Below, in pieces: positions 24,431 through 30,618 of a stretch of DNA of 30,618 nucleotides. Source of the stretch: a virus; the IMG/VR virus record IMGVR_UViG_3300026544_000017, positions 1-30,618 of that record. One strand, given 5' to 3'. A model generated the notes under the pieces. It saw nothing but the letters and a program-made list of their open reading frames with translations, was not told the DNA's origin and searched no databases. Positions within the stretch are counted from its first letter, which is position 1; every line of letters begins with the position of its first letter. Position numbers and translations under genes: made by a program.

Positions 24431-24717
24431 AACCCTCTCCTATAATTATTCTCGTATTTAATTTTTCTTGCTTCAAGATCCGATGCAAGAACCTCCATCT
24501 CTTTGTTCACGGCTGATGAGTAATGTGCTTTGCCGTGACACTCACGACACAAACCTATCAGGTTTTCAATCACGTCGAGCTTTTTGCTTCCGCCCATGCC
24601 TTTTGATCGGACATGATGGATGTCAACAACCGTTCGCCTCCCGCAATACTCACAAACAATTTGCAGATCTTCTGGAATATCAAAGAATTCCTTGTACACT
24701 TTTTTATTCTTAACCAT
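24427..24717 (-). CDS. HNH endonuclease
   Basis: 96 residues. Two CxxC pairs (22/25 and 57/60) frame DIHHVRSKGMGG (His34/35), Asn52 and CHGKAH (His61, His65). This is a complete HNH motif with a zinc ribbon. Such small free-standing HNH proteins in phage operons can be packaging-related, homing or host-attacking nucleases. With the terminase at the far end it is less likely to be the packaging HNH. The start overlaps the previous stop by eight bases and has only a weak ribosome binding site. Confidence 0.85.
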   Translation of the reverse strand: MVKNKKVYKEFFDIPEDLQIVCEYCGRRTVVDIHHVRSKGMGGSKKLDVIENLIGLCRECHGKAHYSSAVNKEMEVLASDLEARKIKYENNYRRGL

Positions 24718-25156
24718 CTAATTCAATCCCTATGTAAACCGAGTTATGCTTTGTCGATGAGTCTTCTTTCAGTCGGGCTTTGATTCCCTTTGAGATTTCT
24801 CTTAGAGGGATGCCGAACAGTTTCATTCGATACTGTTGCTTCGATCCGTCCTCTGATTCATCTGAGATTACCTGCCCGATATACGTCCGATCACCTCTCT
24901 TGTCTGATGGCACAAAGAGGCGACCGCAAATGTACGGTGCGTCGGGAATCTTTTCAGTAGGAATAAAATTCCCAACAAACCAGCACTCAGGGTTGTTCTC
25001 CCAAGCCACCGACGGCATTACATCGAGACGAAGCTGAGCGTCGGGCGTTCCGCCTTTGTGATTTCGGTAGTAATACAAAGCTCCAATCTTCCTGTACTCA
25101 GAAGACTGAGGAACCTCGTACCCTACGTTAGCGATTACAGTACCTTGATTCATCAT
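24710..25156 (-). CDS. Unknown early protein (148 aa)
   Basis: 148 residues, beta-rich. Two strands CWFVGNFIPTEKIPDAPYICG and TYIGQVISDES, and a SVYIGIELD end suggest a compact OB- or barrel-like fold, but no family is recognised. AGGAGG lies a few bases upstream of ATG 25156. The start overlaps the previous stop (ATGATGA). It is between an HNH and an ASCH-like gene and its partners may be nucleic-acid proteins. Confidence 0.6.
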   Translation of the reverse strand: MMNQGTVIANVGYEVPQSSEYRKIGALYYYRNHKGGTPDAQLRLDVMPSVAWENNPECWFVGNFIPTEKIPDAPYICGRLFVPSDKRGDRTYIGQVISDESEDGSKQQYRMKLFGIPLREISKGIKARLKEDSSTKHNSVYIGIELDG

Positions 25157-25332
25157 CCATCCTCCTTTGCTTTTTCCAAGAAAATACCCTCGTACTTTAG
25201 GTATTCATCAAACGATAAGCTTATTGAGCATTGCGCAAAGTGTACCCTCGAAATTCTAAAGCTCTCAGCAAGATCATTCTTCTTTGACCTCCCGTAAGCC
25301 GCCCAATCTACATTTTTGAAAGCATCACACAT
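25153..25332 (-). CDS. Small unknown protein (59 aa)
   Basis: 59 residues with a short helical repeat (SRVHFAQCSISLSFDEYLKY). AGGAGG seven bases before ATG 25332 supports this start over the GTG at 25335. It overlaps both neighbours by three or four bases. No family recognised. Confidence 0.55.
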   Translation of the reverse strand: MCDAFKNVDWAAYGRSKKNDLAESFRISRVHFAQCSISLSFDEYLKYEGIFLEKAKEDG

Positions 25333-25772
25333 CACTCATCCTCCTTAAATTCCATATCCACAAAGTGAAGAATGTCTCCATTGAAGGACATGATATCTTT
25401 TTTTACAGTCGGGAAAAACCACATAATAAAATCATCAGCGTTTAATCCGTCGTTGCTTGCGAGTCTTATTATCTCATGCCGTCCGCGCAACACCCTGCTT
25501 GGCACTGCGCCAGAAACAACCCCGCCATCATTCACCAAGGTTATTCCCTCAAGTCTGAGCTTACATCGAGCAAACTCAATCTGCTTACTTGCGTATGGCT
25601 TTCCGCTCCAGTACCTCATGCTAACAAGATCACCATCTTTGAAATGTTTCTTTGTGTTTGCCCGAATGGTGTGCGTCTTCATCCCATCCTTCATCGACTG
25701 AATGAAGTGCGTCGGATCTCCAGCCCGTGGGTGGGACTTTGGAAATGTTCTACTAAATAATAATGCTTTCAT
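25332..25772 (-). CDS. ASCH-like domain protein
   Basis: 146 residues. KTHTIRANTKKHFKDGDLVSMR and then YWSGKPYASKQIEFA resemble the conserved HTIR/G-D-xx and KPY patterns of the ASCH/PUA-like fold, which binds RNA or nucleic acids. FSRTFPKSHPRAGDPT at the start also fits related phage proteins. Start behind AGGAAAC. Adjacent to the previous stop. Target unknown; ASCH proteins are also seen in ribosome or defence contexts, so this is a family-level guess. Confidence 0.6.
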   Translation of the reverse strand: MKALLFSRTFPKSHPRAGDPTHFIQSMKDGMKTHTIRANTKKHFKDGDLVSMRYWSGKPYASKQIEFARCKLRLEGITLVNDGGVVSGAVPSRVLRGRHEIIRLASNDGLNADDFIMWFFPTVKKDIMSFNGDILHFVDMEFKEDE

Positions 25773-25964
25773 TTATTTGTTTCCTGCTCTAATTTTTTCC
25801 AGAATAATTTTCACGTCTCTCTTGCACCTTCGTATGGCTCGGATCTCTGCACTTATTTTTTTCTTGATAATCTCGTGCTGAAATTCTCTGGATGCAATGA
25901 GCAGGCTTACCCGCTCGTTCCACATATCTATTGCCGTGCAAAGGTCTTGTTCAATCTCGTTCAT
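25773..25964 (-). CDS. Small coiled-coil protein (63 aa)
   Basis: 63 residues, all helical and basic: EIEQDLCTAIDMWNERV then KKKISAEIRAIRRCKRDVK. It has a strong AGGAGG seven bases before the ATG. It starts inside the end of the membrane-protein gene. No function can be assigned. A coiled-coil adaptor or DNA-binding role is possible. Confidence 0.58.
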   Translation of the reverse strand: MNEIEQDLCTAIDMWNERVSLLIASREFQHEIIKKKISAEIRAIRRCKRDVKIILEKIRAGNK

Positions 25965-26217
25965 TTACTACCTCCTTCTCGCTTGATTCTCTTTTTCTTT
26001 TAGCACTGCTAATCATTCCCTTCTTTATCAGCTCGTAGCAAATCACCTTATCAATAATGCTTTGTGCCGAATCGGCAATCCACTTACTGAAGATCAGCAC
26101 ACAAAAAAGTGCTGTCAGATCAATGTAGATATTGTTAAAGCTTACCGACCTTGCCATGAACGCAATAATTGCGCACAGATTAAATATTATACTTCTAAGT
26201 TCCTTCCTTATATTCAT
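25951..26217 (-). CDS. Small membrane protein (88 aa)
   Basis: 88 residues with two hydrophobic segments (SIIFNLCAIIAFMARSVSF and LTALFCVLIFSKWIADS) and a charged C-terminus (KRKRESSEKE). ATG 26217 follows GGAGAGTACG; an ATG at 26250 lies upstream in the same frame but has no good ribosome binding site and overlaps the previous gene. May be a membrane-acting early protein (exclusion or, less likely, holin). Confidence 0.55.
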   Translation of the reverse strand: MNIRKELRSIIFNLCAIIAFMARSVSFNNIYIDLTALFCVLIFSKWIADSAQSIIDKVICYELIKKGMISSAKRKRESSEKEVVNERD

Positions 26218-26431
26218 CGTACTCTCCTTTTGTATATGCTTCAAACTCAACGTAATGCAAATGCTTTACGTCCAACCGATATGTCCAGAACACTTCATTG
26301 TCTTTATAACAAAACACAATTGGATACTTGTCAGGCTCCGTAAGCCTTGGTTCCATTTTGCCTTGTCTTTTGCATTCATCCGTAAGGTATGTATACTCCT
26401 CAACATTTCTGGCTATCACCGATAACGTCAT
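26195..26431 (-). CDS. Small unknown protein (78 aa)
   Basis: 78 residues, acidic at the C-terminus (EYDEYKEGT). Strands PIVFCYKDNEVFWTYRLD and HYVEFEAY. AAGGAGAAGTAA before the ATG. Its end overlaps the next start by 23 bases. No family recognised. Confidence 0.55.
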   Translation of the reverse strand: MTLSVIARNVEEYTYLTDECKRQGKMEPRLTEPDKYPIVFCYKDNEVFWTYRLDVKHLHYVEFEAYTKGEYDEYKEGT

Positions 26432-26474
26432 TTACTTCTCCTTGCCTAGCTTCTTTCATTCCAACCTACACTAA

Positions 26475-26515
26475 CCAACCAACTACTAATTTTAGTAGTA
26501 ATTAGTAGCTGGTGG
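26475..26515. other. Large imperfect inverted repeat in 91-base gap
   Basis: CTACTAATT (26483-26491) pairs with AATTAGTAG (26500-26508) around an eight-base loop. With one mismatch and one bulge the stem continues by ACCA/TGGT and CC/GG to 26475/26515. It lies in the only sizeable gap of this part of the operon, directly after the minus-strand gene at 26523, without a T-tract. It may be a processing site, protein-binding operator or weak terminator. Confidence 0.55.
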
Positions 26516-26522
26516 TAGTTGA

Positions 26523-26768
26523 TTACTTTATTCTTTGAACCAAGATTTTTCCATCACGTAACTCGAAAGCCCACCGCTTCGGCGCGTACTTTTTGTTCAG
26601 CCGAAACAACAAGTTCTTTGCGATGTTATCATAATTATCCTCAGTGTGTTCGTAGACAACAATCTTGCCACCTTCATCGACTGATTTTAATTCAAGAATA
26701 TGCTGATACTTATGTAGCTTTTTTCTTGCTGGAGTAATCTTTCCATTCATCATTGTGAACTCACTCAT
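26523..26768 (-). CDS. Small unknown protein (81 aa)
   Basis: 81 residues. Basic helical N-terminal half (KITPARKKLHKYQHI) and a strand-rich end (WAFELRDGKILVQRI). AGGAGC six bases before the ATG. It is followed by the inverted repeat at 26475-26515. No family recognised. Confidence 0.55.
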   Translation of the reverse strand: MSEFTMMNGKITPARKKLHKYQHILELKSVDEGGKIVVYEHTEDNYDNIAKNLLFRLNKKYAPKRWAFELRDGKILVQRIK

Positions 26769-26801
26769 GCCTATAGCTCCTTTATTTTCTGTTTAAAAAC
26801 A

Positions 26802-26990
26802 TTACAACACCCACAGCCCAATCGTGCTGAGCAATACACTGAGCATTGAAATCACAAGACCGAGGATATAAACCCAACTTATCAGCTGGTATTTATTCAC
26901 GAATCTTAGTGGTGTAAGAATCATCGCGAAGATTGTGAACATAAACAGCCCAAACCCGCTGACTATTATTTTTACATAAATCATATCCAT
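26802..26990 (-). CDS. Small two-helix membrane protein (62 aa)
   Basis: 62 residues, nearly all hydrophobic: IIVSGFGLFMFTIFAMIL and LISWVYILGLVISMLSVLL around a short basic loop. Two transmembrane helices with short ends. Size and form fit a small holin or an exclusion protein. No endolysin is next to it, so no function is claimed. AGGAAAATAAG precedes the ATG. Confidence 0.55.
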   Translation of the reverse strand: MDMIYVKIIVSGFGLFMFTIFAMILTPLRFVNKYQLISWVYILGLVISMLSVLLSTIGLWVL

Positions 26991-26991
26991 C

Positions 26992-27207
26992 TTATTTTCC
27001 TTTGTTTTTATTTTTAATTCTAATGTATATCGTGACCTTACACATCAGGAGGATAAAAGAGACGCACAAAACCCCATCCATCACAACGTGTGAAACCGAT
27101 GCGTGTTGGTAGCATTTGTACCCATTAACCTCCTCATACCAAGCCCGCGACATGGTAGCTGTCATGCCAAGCCTTGTATACTTGAACACTTTCTGTTTGA
27201 TACTCAT
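26992..27207 (-). CDS. Small single-helix membrane protein (71 aa)
   Basis: 71 residues with one hydrophobic segment (VVMDGVLCVSFILLMCKVTIY) and a basic tail (RIKNKNKGK). The second ATG (27207) is six bases from AAGGAG and is preferred to the one at 27210. It follows the nuclease gene closely. No family recognised. Confidence 0.5.
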   Translation of the reverse strand: MSIKQKVFKYTRLGMTATMSRAWYEEVNGYKCYQHASVSHVVMDGVLCVSFILLMCKVTIYIRIKNKNKGK

Positions 27208-27217
27208 CATGCACTCC

Positions 27218-28246
27218 TTATTTATCTAATGCTTTGAACTGCTTGTACTGAGAAAGAGTCTTTCCGATCTTGGCGAGCTGGACGAATACGGCGTAAAGAA
27301 TATCGATATCTTTCTTCGTAAAGGACACCGCCGAATACCCACACTTATTCTTTCCGCCAAGGAAAACGATTGTGAATCCGTCCGCCTTCTTCATCTTGGA
27401 GTAGAACGCAAGCTGTAGCATATACTGGATCTTCATTGTCTTTCCAGACTTCCAGTCCACGATGATGTTACCGCGCCTGTCACACGCTGGAGGTGTCGGA
27501 GACTTAACATTCTTCGCCTTGATTAGACCCTTGGCGAACAGGTCGAACCGACCAGCCACTTTGTGCCACACGCTCTTGACCAATCCCTCGATCTCGATAG
27601 GCTCGATGCCATAATCCTTGCAGTAGTTCACCACGCCGACTGGTGTGTCCTCTTCGATGATCCCTGTCTTGAGATAATCCTCGGCACTCTTGTGAATCGC
27701 CGTGCCTTTCTTTGTGACCCGATCCATCTTCTTCGCATATAGTTCATAAGACGGTTCAGCCATCCACTTCCAAAGGAACTCAGGAAGCACGAACTCCATT
27801 GTGTTCAGCAGACCAGAGATCTTTGTTGCGCGATTGTACTTCTCTCCATCGATCTCATAGTGAGCGGACGTTTGTGTCACGTTAATCTCGATCACAATAG
27901 ATCCGATGTATCCTTTGTGATTATCATTCCATGTTCCATCGATAACATTCAGGTTCGTATCATATTCCGCATAGGAATAATCAACAACTTTTCCCTTCAC
28001 ATCCTCACCAGATTTCATTGCACCGATTACCGCTTCTCTTTCAGCTGAACCTTTTGGCAGATATCCGATGAACAACTTGCCGATCCATACCTGCACGGCA
28101 TTTGCATCGTTATACATAGGGATTGTTGGGTGGATAAACGGAATGTGTTTAAACATTACCTCTGCATTTTTTGGACGCAGAGTCTTTATTTCATCATTTT
28201 CCTTTACTCGAAAGGTTATACCAGTTACTTTGCTTATTAACTTCAT
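27218..28246 (-). CDS. HIRAN-like domain fused to RecB/Cas4-type PD-(D/E)XK nuclease
   Basis: 342 residues. Residues about 30-100 contain PMYNDANAVQVWIGKLFIGYLP, the core pattern of HIRAN domains ('NP.D.NAI.V...G..IGY.P'), known in HLTF/Rad5 for binding DNA ends. Residues 181-282 hold a RecB-family nuclease core: GTAIHKSAED (His185), GRFDLF (Asp235), VDWKSGK (Asp264, Lys266) and YMLQLAFY (Gln278, Tyr282). All catalytic positions are present and no four-Cys iron-sulphur cluster is obvious. Next to an SSB gene it is likely the recombination exonuclease of the phage. AAGGAGAAG precedes the ATG. The HIRAN assignment is by pattern only. Confidence 0.78.
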   Translation of the reverse strand: MKLISKVTGITFRVKENDEIKTLRPKNAEVMFKHIPFIHPTIPMYNDANAVQVWIGKLFIGYLPKGSAEREAVIGAMKSGEDVKGKVVDYSYAEYDTNLNVIDGTWNDNHKGYIGSIVIEINVTQTSAHYEIDGEKYNRATKISGLLNTMEFVLPEFLWKWMAEPSYELYAKKMDRVTKKGTAIHKSAEDYLKTGIIEEDTPVGVVNYCKDYGIEPIEIEGLVKSVWHKVAGRFDLFAKGLIKAKNVKSPTPPACDRRGNIIVDWKSGKTMKIQYMLQLAFYSKMKKADGFTIVFLGGKNKCGYSAVSFTKKDIDILYAVFVQLAKIGKTLSQYKQFKALDK

Positions 28247-28279
28247 GGGGTTACTTCTCCTTGTTGTTTGTGATGCTTC

Positions 28280-28310
28280 CCCCTCTCTCTTAATTGAGGG
28301 AGGGGTTTTT
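28280..28310 (+). terminator. Plus-strand intrinsic terminator inside minus-strand operon
   Basis: CCCCTCTCTC (28280-28289), loop TTAATT, GAGGGAGGGG (28296-28305) and five T residues (28306-28310). On the plus-strand RNA the single imperfect position is a G-U pair, while on the minus strand it is a C-A mismatch and there is no T-tract. The element therefore acts on rightward transcription, opposite to the genes around it. Confidence 0.7.
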
Positions 28311-28323
28311 AATTTACTATCTA

Positions 28324-29019
28324 CTAAAATGGAATCTCGTCATCGTCTTCTTCAGGCACAGCACAATATGTTGTCCTTAATAGATTTACGAACGTTTCCT
28401 TATTCTTTCCGCTGTTGTTCCAAGCCACCGTTATCTCAGCCATGCGCACACCTTTTGCTTTCAGTGCATCACCAAGACCAGCCTCGGTAATTATCGAGCC
28501 GATGATATCCTTGTCACTCAAACCACTTCCTTTCTGCTCCTCATGATTCTTTGTGGACGACTTAATGAACGGCAGAAATTTCTCGACGGCGATCTTCAGG
28601 CACAGTTCGGCAAGCTTCTCAGACGAATCAACTTCTGGCGGTGCAGAATTTACGAGAGCAACTGCAAGCTTCAGAGACTCAAGCTCATTGTTTGCCCGAT
28701 ACCCTCCGCCCTTCGAGTACCCACCACCACCACCACCGTAACTTGACTTGGAGTATATCTCTGGGTTGTTTGCCTTCTTGATAGAGTAAAAGACATTGCC
28801 TTGATACTCTCCCTTTTCTCCGACCACGGTAAGCCCTTCCTTGATCTTCGTATAAGATTCGTTTCCGTAGATCTTACACGAGAACGAATCCTCAATACCG
28901 TCAACCGTTCCAGCACAGGGGATGGTGTAGCACTTGATTTCTTTTCCGTCTGCACCAGAGAACGAAGTGTCGAGGTGATTTCCAACAGTCTTTATCACCA
29001 ATGTATGTTTTGTAGCCAT
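28324..29019 (-). CDS. ssb: Single-stranded DNA-binding protein-like
   Basis: 231 residues. An N-terminal beta-rich domain (about 1-95, with SCKIYGNESYTKIKEGLTVVG and QGNVFYSIKK like OB-fold strands) is followed by a Gly-rich linker (YGGGGGGYSKGGGY), an extra helical domain of about 100 residues and a classic acidic SSB tip (EEDDDEIPF). The tip is the docking peptide for SSB partners. The helical insertion between linker and tip is not usual for bacterial SSB and is unique by eye. Start behind GGAGAAACAAA. It is part of the replication and recombination group with the helicase and the HIRAN nuclease. Confidence 0.75.
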   Translation of the reverse strand: MATKHTLVIKTVGNHLDTSFSGADGKEIKCYTIPCAGTVDGIEDSFSCKIYGNESYTKIKEGLTVVGEKGEYQGNVFYSIKKANNPEIYSKSSYGGGGGGYSKGGGYRANNELESLKLAVALVNSAPPEVDSSEKLAELCLKIAVEKFLPFIKSSTKNHEEQKGSGLSDKDIIGSIITEAGLGDALKAKGVRMAEITVAWNNSGKNKETFVNLLRTTYCAVPEEDDDEIPF

Positions 29020-29036
29020 TTTGTTTCTCCTTTATT

Positions 29037-29231
29037 TTAATTTTTTGTTCCTATTGCTTCTGCAATCATACCAACAACGAATGCGGTTATAATAATTGCT
29101 GGGATTATCCAGAACGGACACGTTACCCACAACCAAGACCAGTTGATTTCTTCCAGTAGTTTTAATACAACAAATACGATTCCCAATAAACCCAAGAACC
29201 CTATTCCTCTTGAACCATTTGACTTACTCAC
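29037..29231 (-). CDS. Membrane protein of the phage 'Fragile-X-F' type
   Basis: 64 residues. GIGFLGLLGIVFVVLKLLEEINWSWLWV then WIIPAIIITAFVVGMI matches the small two-helix phage protein often annotated 'transmembrane Fragile-X-F protein'. The function is not known. GTG start (29229-29231) behind AAGGAG. Found commonly in early regions of phages of Gram-negative bacteria, a mild hint about the host. Confidence 0.72.
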   Translation of the reverse strand: MSKSNGSRGIGFLGLLGIVFVVLKLLEEINWSWLWVTCPFWIIPAIIITAFVVGMIAEAIGTKN

Positions 29232-29232
29232 G

Positions 29233-29586
29233 TTACTCTCCTTGTTGTTGTTTTTTATTTGCTTTGTTGTCGAGTACTATACTCTTACCATTCTTTTTGT
29301 CAACCACTTCTTTTACTTTTTTTCCTACTATTTCTAGCACCATCTTTTTACACCTCCTCATCTCAAGAGTTGCGCTATGATATAGCATCGTTTTGCACGA
29401 TGTCTTCTTAGATCCTTCAATCTTAAATCGAGACCGCAACCATTCAAGCGTGATGCCATTGCTCTCCTGATACTCTCTCAGCAGTTTGCACAATGCAATG
29501 ACCGCGACCTTTTTGTGATACTCGCAATCATCGATGGTTTTTAAAACCTCCTTCTCTGCTTCATCGATAATATTAGAAAGGCACAT
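29233..29586 (-). CDS. Small basic unknown protein (117 aa)
   Basis: 117 residues, helical with a very basic C-terminus (VKEVVDKKNGKS ... NKKQQQGE). Cys residues at several positions but no pairs. ATG 29586 lies nine bases from the AGGAGG repeat that forms part of the end of the helicase gene, so start overlaps the helicase by 14 bases. A longer frame to 29736 would lie wholly inside the helicase gene and is rejected. Possible replication accessory by position only. Confidence 0.55.
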   Translation of the reverse strand: MCLSNIIDEAEKEVLKTIDDCEYHKKVAVIALCKLLREYQESNGITLEWLRSRFKIEGSKKTSCKTMLYHSATLEMRRCKKMVLEIVGKKVKEVVDKKNGKSIVLDNKANKKQQQGE

Positions 29587-30618
29587 TGTCTTCATCCTCC
29601 TCCTCGTTCCGCAACCCTTCCAGTCGGTGGTTCGTTGATCGAGACTGCGCGGTGCAGGAGAACTCATAATACTTTCCCTCCCACCCAAGCTCTGCGGAAA
29701 AACCACTGTCACCGTTTGAGTTTTTATTAAACCCAAGATGTTTTATATCTGGATAATCTTCATCATGGTTCAGCCCGACCGTCATTGTCGATGACTCCTC
29801 AATTGCTCCACTACCCTTGGCAGAATTCAAACCTGCTTCTTCCTTCCTTCCGATTTGGGAAACAATAATCACAACGCAATCCAATTCTTTTGCAAGAACC
29901 TTTGCACTAACTGCATTGTGTGTGATGCGGGTGTAGTCGGACACGTTCCCGTACCCCTCCTCCATCTTCATCAGCTGAATATAATCTATCACGATAATTC
30001 TTGCTCGTTCACCAGTGACCAATGGCAAAGCCCGCGCCTGCTTTCTGATATACTTTATGTCGGCAAGAGCATTGTCATCCACGTAGATGTGGTCAATAGC
30101 CCTCGTACACTGAGGCTCACCATTCATGATGGATTGTTTCAGCGCATCAAACTCAATCCTGTTTGATAAGATAAGATTTCTTTCCACCATTTTTCTTGCG
30201 GACAACTCAAGCGAGAACCACAGCACGGGATGCTCGTTGTACTCCTTCGCTATCAGCTGGGTGAATGCTGTCTTGCCTGCTCCTGTCGGGGCATTAACTA
30301 CCAGCACATCACCACCGACGAGCGGACGAACTTCAAACGGCTGAAGAACAGGGAAGATTTCCTTCAAGTCCACTCCACCATTCTCCCAACTCTCGTAAGC
30401 AAACTTCAAATCAGCGAGTGCGGTCTGCGCGGTAACACACCCAATCCTCACACCCTTCATCCATCGAGGGGCAAGGTTTGCCAGAACACTTATCTCTGCT
30501 TGCGGGTCTAGGTCACGCTCGATCAGATGCTCATCGATCCAGTCGGCTACATCATACTTGTCTTCATACTCACCCTCTGGAAACATATCGAGAACTCTTA
30601 TGCTTCTTGCGTTATCGG
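29573..30618 (-). CDS. DnaB-like replicative helicase / primase-helicase (5' end outside window)
   Basis: The visible part has 347 codons and is open to the window edge. Walker A (NAPTGAGKT, about residues 108-116 from the edge), Walker B (IIVIDYIQLM), a SQIGRKEE segment, GSGAIEESSTM and KNSNGDSG are the RecA-fold motifs of DnaB-family helicases. Before them, the piece DNARSIRVLDMFPEGEY then YDVADWIDEHL resembles the end of a Toprim domain, so the full protein is probably a primase-helicase of the T7 gp4 type. The ATG at 30586 is internal. The C-terminus ends NEEEDEDNVPF, like an SSB tip. Confidence 0.85.
   Translation of the reverse strand, partial: DNARSIRVLDMFPEGEYEDKYDVADWIDEHLIERDLDPQAEISVLANLAPRWMKGVRIGCVTAQTALADLKFAYESWENGGVDLKEIFPVLQPFEVRPLVGGDVLVVNAPTGAGKTAFTQLIAKEYNEHPVLWFSLELSARKMVERNLILSNRIEFDALKQSIMNGEPQCTRAIDHIYVDDNALADIKYIRKQARALPLVTGERARIIVIDYIQLMKMEEGYGNVSDYTRITHNAVSAKVLAKELDCVVIIVSQIGRKEEAGLNSAKGSGAIEESSTMTVGLNHDEDYPDIKHLGFNKNSNGDSGFSAELGWEGKYYEFSCTAQSRSTNHRLEGLRNEEEDEDNVPF

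Noticed and set aside
28068-28490. 140-codon plus-strand frame across the nuclease and SSB genes
   Set aside because: Antisense shadow; it runs through the terminator and encodes low-complexity sequence without a ribosome binding site.
29587-29736. Longer start for the 117-residue basic protein
   Set aside because: It would lie wholly inside the helicase gene. The ATG at 29586 is next to an AGGAGG site.
1-30618. tRNA genes, CRISPR arrays, insertion sequences, reverse transcriptase or diversity-generating repeats
   Set aside because: None found by eye on either strand; a computed search for tRNA and repeats would settle it.

Overview
The window is a 30.6 kb piece of a tailed double-stranded DNA phage (or prophage) with a contractile tail. 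I see no tRNA, rRNA, CRISPR array, insertion sequence, integrase or transposase. The host cannot be named from the sequence. Strong GGAGG-type ribosome binding sites, a lipobox protein and a DnaB/SSB-style replication set indicate a bacterial host, and a Gram-negative one is my inference only.

Layout: (1) Positions 1-281 are AT-rich and carry no supported gene, but contain a candidate promoter (190-217) for the late genes. (2) Positions 282-6391, plus strand, form the packaging and head module: small and large terminase, DUF1073-type portal, a DUF2213-type protease/scaffold gene with a probable nested scaffold start, a DUF2190-type cement protein and a DUF2184-type major capsid protein. A structured leader with a terminator-like hairpin follows. 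(3) Positions 6478-8885 hold an Ala/Glu-rich helical protein and the neck proteins: DUF4054 adaptor, gp10-like protein, stopper-like protein and tail terminator. (4) Positions 8897-18519 form the tail and baseplate module: DUF3383 sheath, DUF3277 tube, a chaperone with a programmed -1 frameshift extension, tape measure, Dit-like protein, Pam3 gp18-like protein, hub, gp138/gpV-like spike with a terminal His-x-His, gp25-like wedge, baseplate J and DUF2612. This order matches compact myophages of the Mu/P2/Pam3 structural type. (5) Positions 18529-23127 hold two fibre genes that share an N-terminal attachment domain, three unrecognised (probably virion) genes and a lipoprotein.

From 23124 to the right edge every gene is on the minus strand, so the two halves converge and their stop codons overlap in a single CTAG. 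Reading in the direction of transcription, from right to left, this early operon encodes a DnaB-like helicase that is cut by the window edge and whose visible N-terminus looks like the end of a Toprim primase domain. It is followed by a small basic protein, a Fragile-X-F-type membrane protein, an SSB-like protein, a HIRAN-plus-PD-(D/E)XK nuclease fusion and a run of small, tightly overlapping accessory genes. The accessory genes include three membrane proteins, an ASCH-like protein, an HNH nuclease, a Cys-rich mini-protein and a second PD-(D/E)XK nuclease.

The early genes would copy and recombine the genome, and the late genes would package it and build a particle with a tail of roughly 80 nm (from the tape-measure length). 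No endolysin or clear spanin pair is visible, so the lysis cassette is outside the window or very divergent. The most interesting points are the nested scaffold start, the frameshifted chaperone, the HIRAN-nuclease fusion, the SSB-tip-like tails on both the SSB and the helicase, the attenuator-like structure after the capsid gene and a plus-strand terminator embedded in the minus-strand operon.
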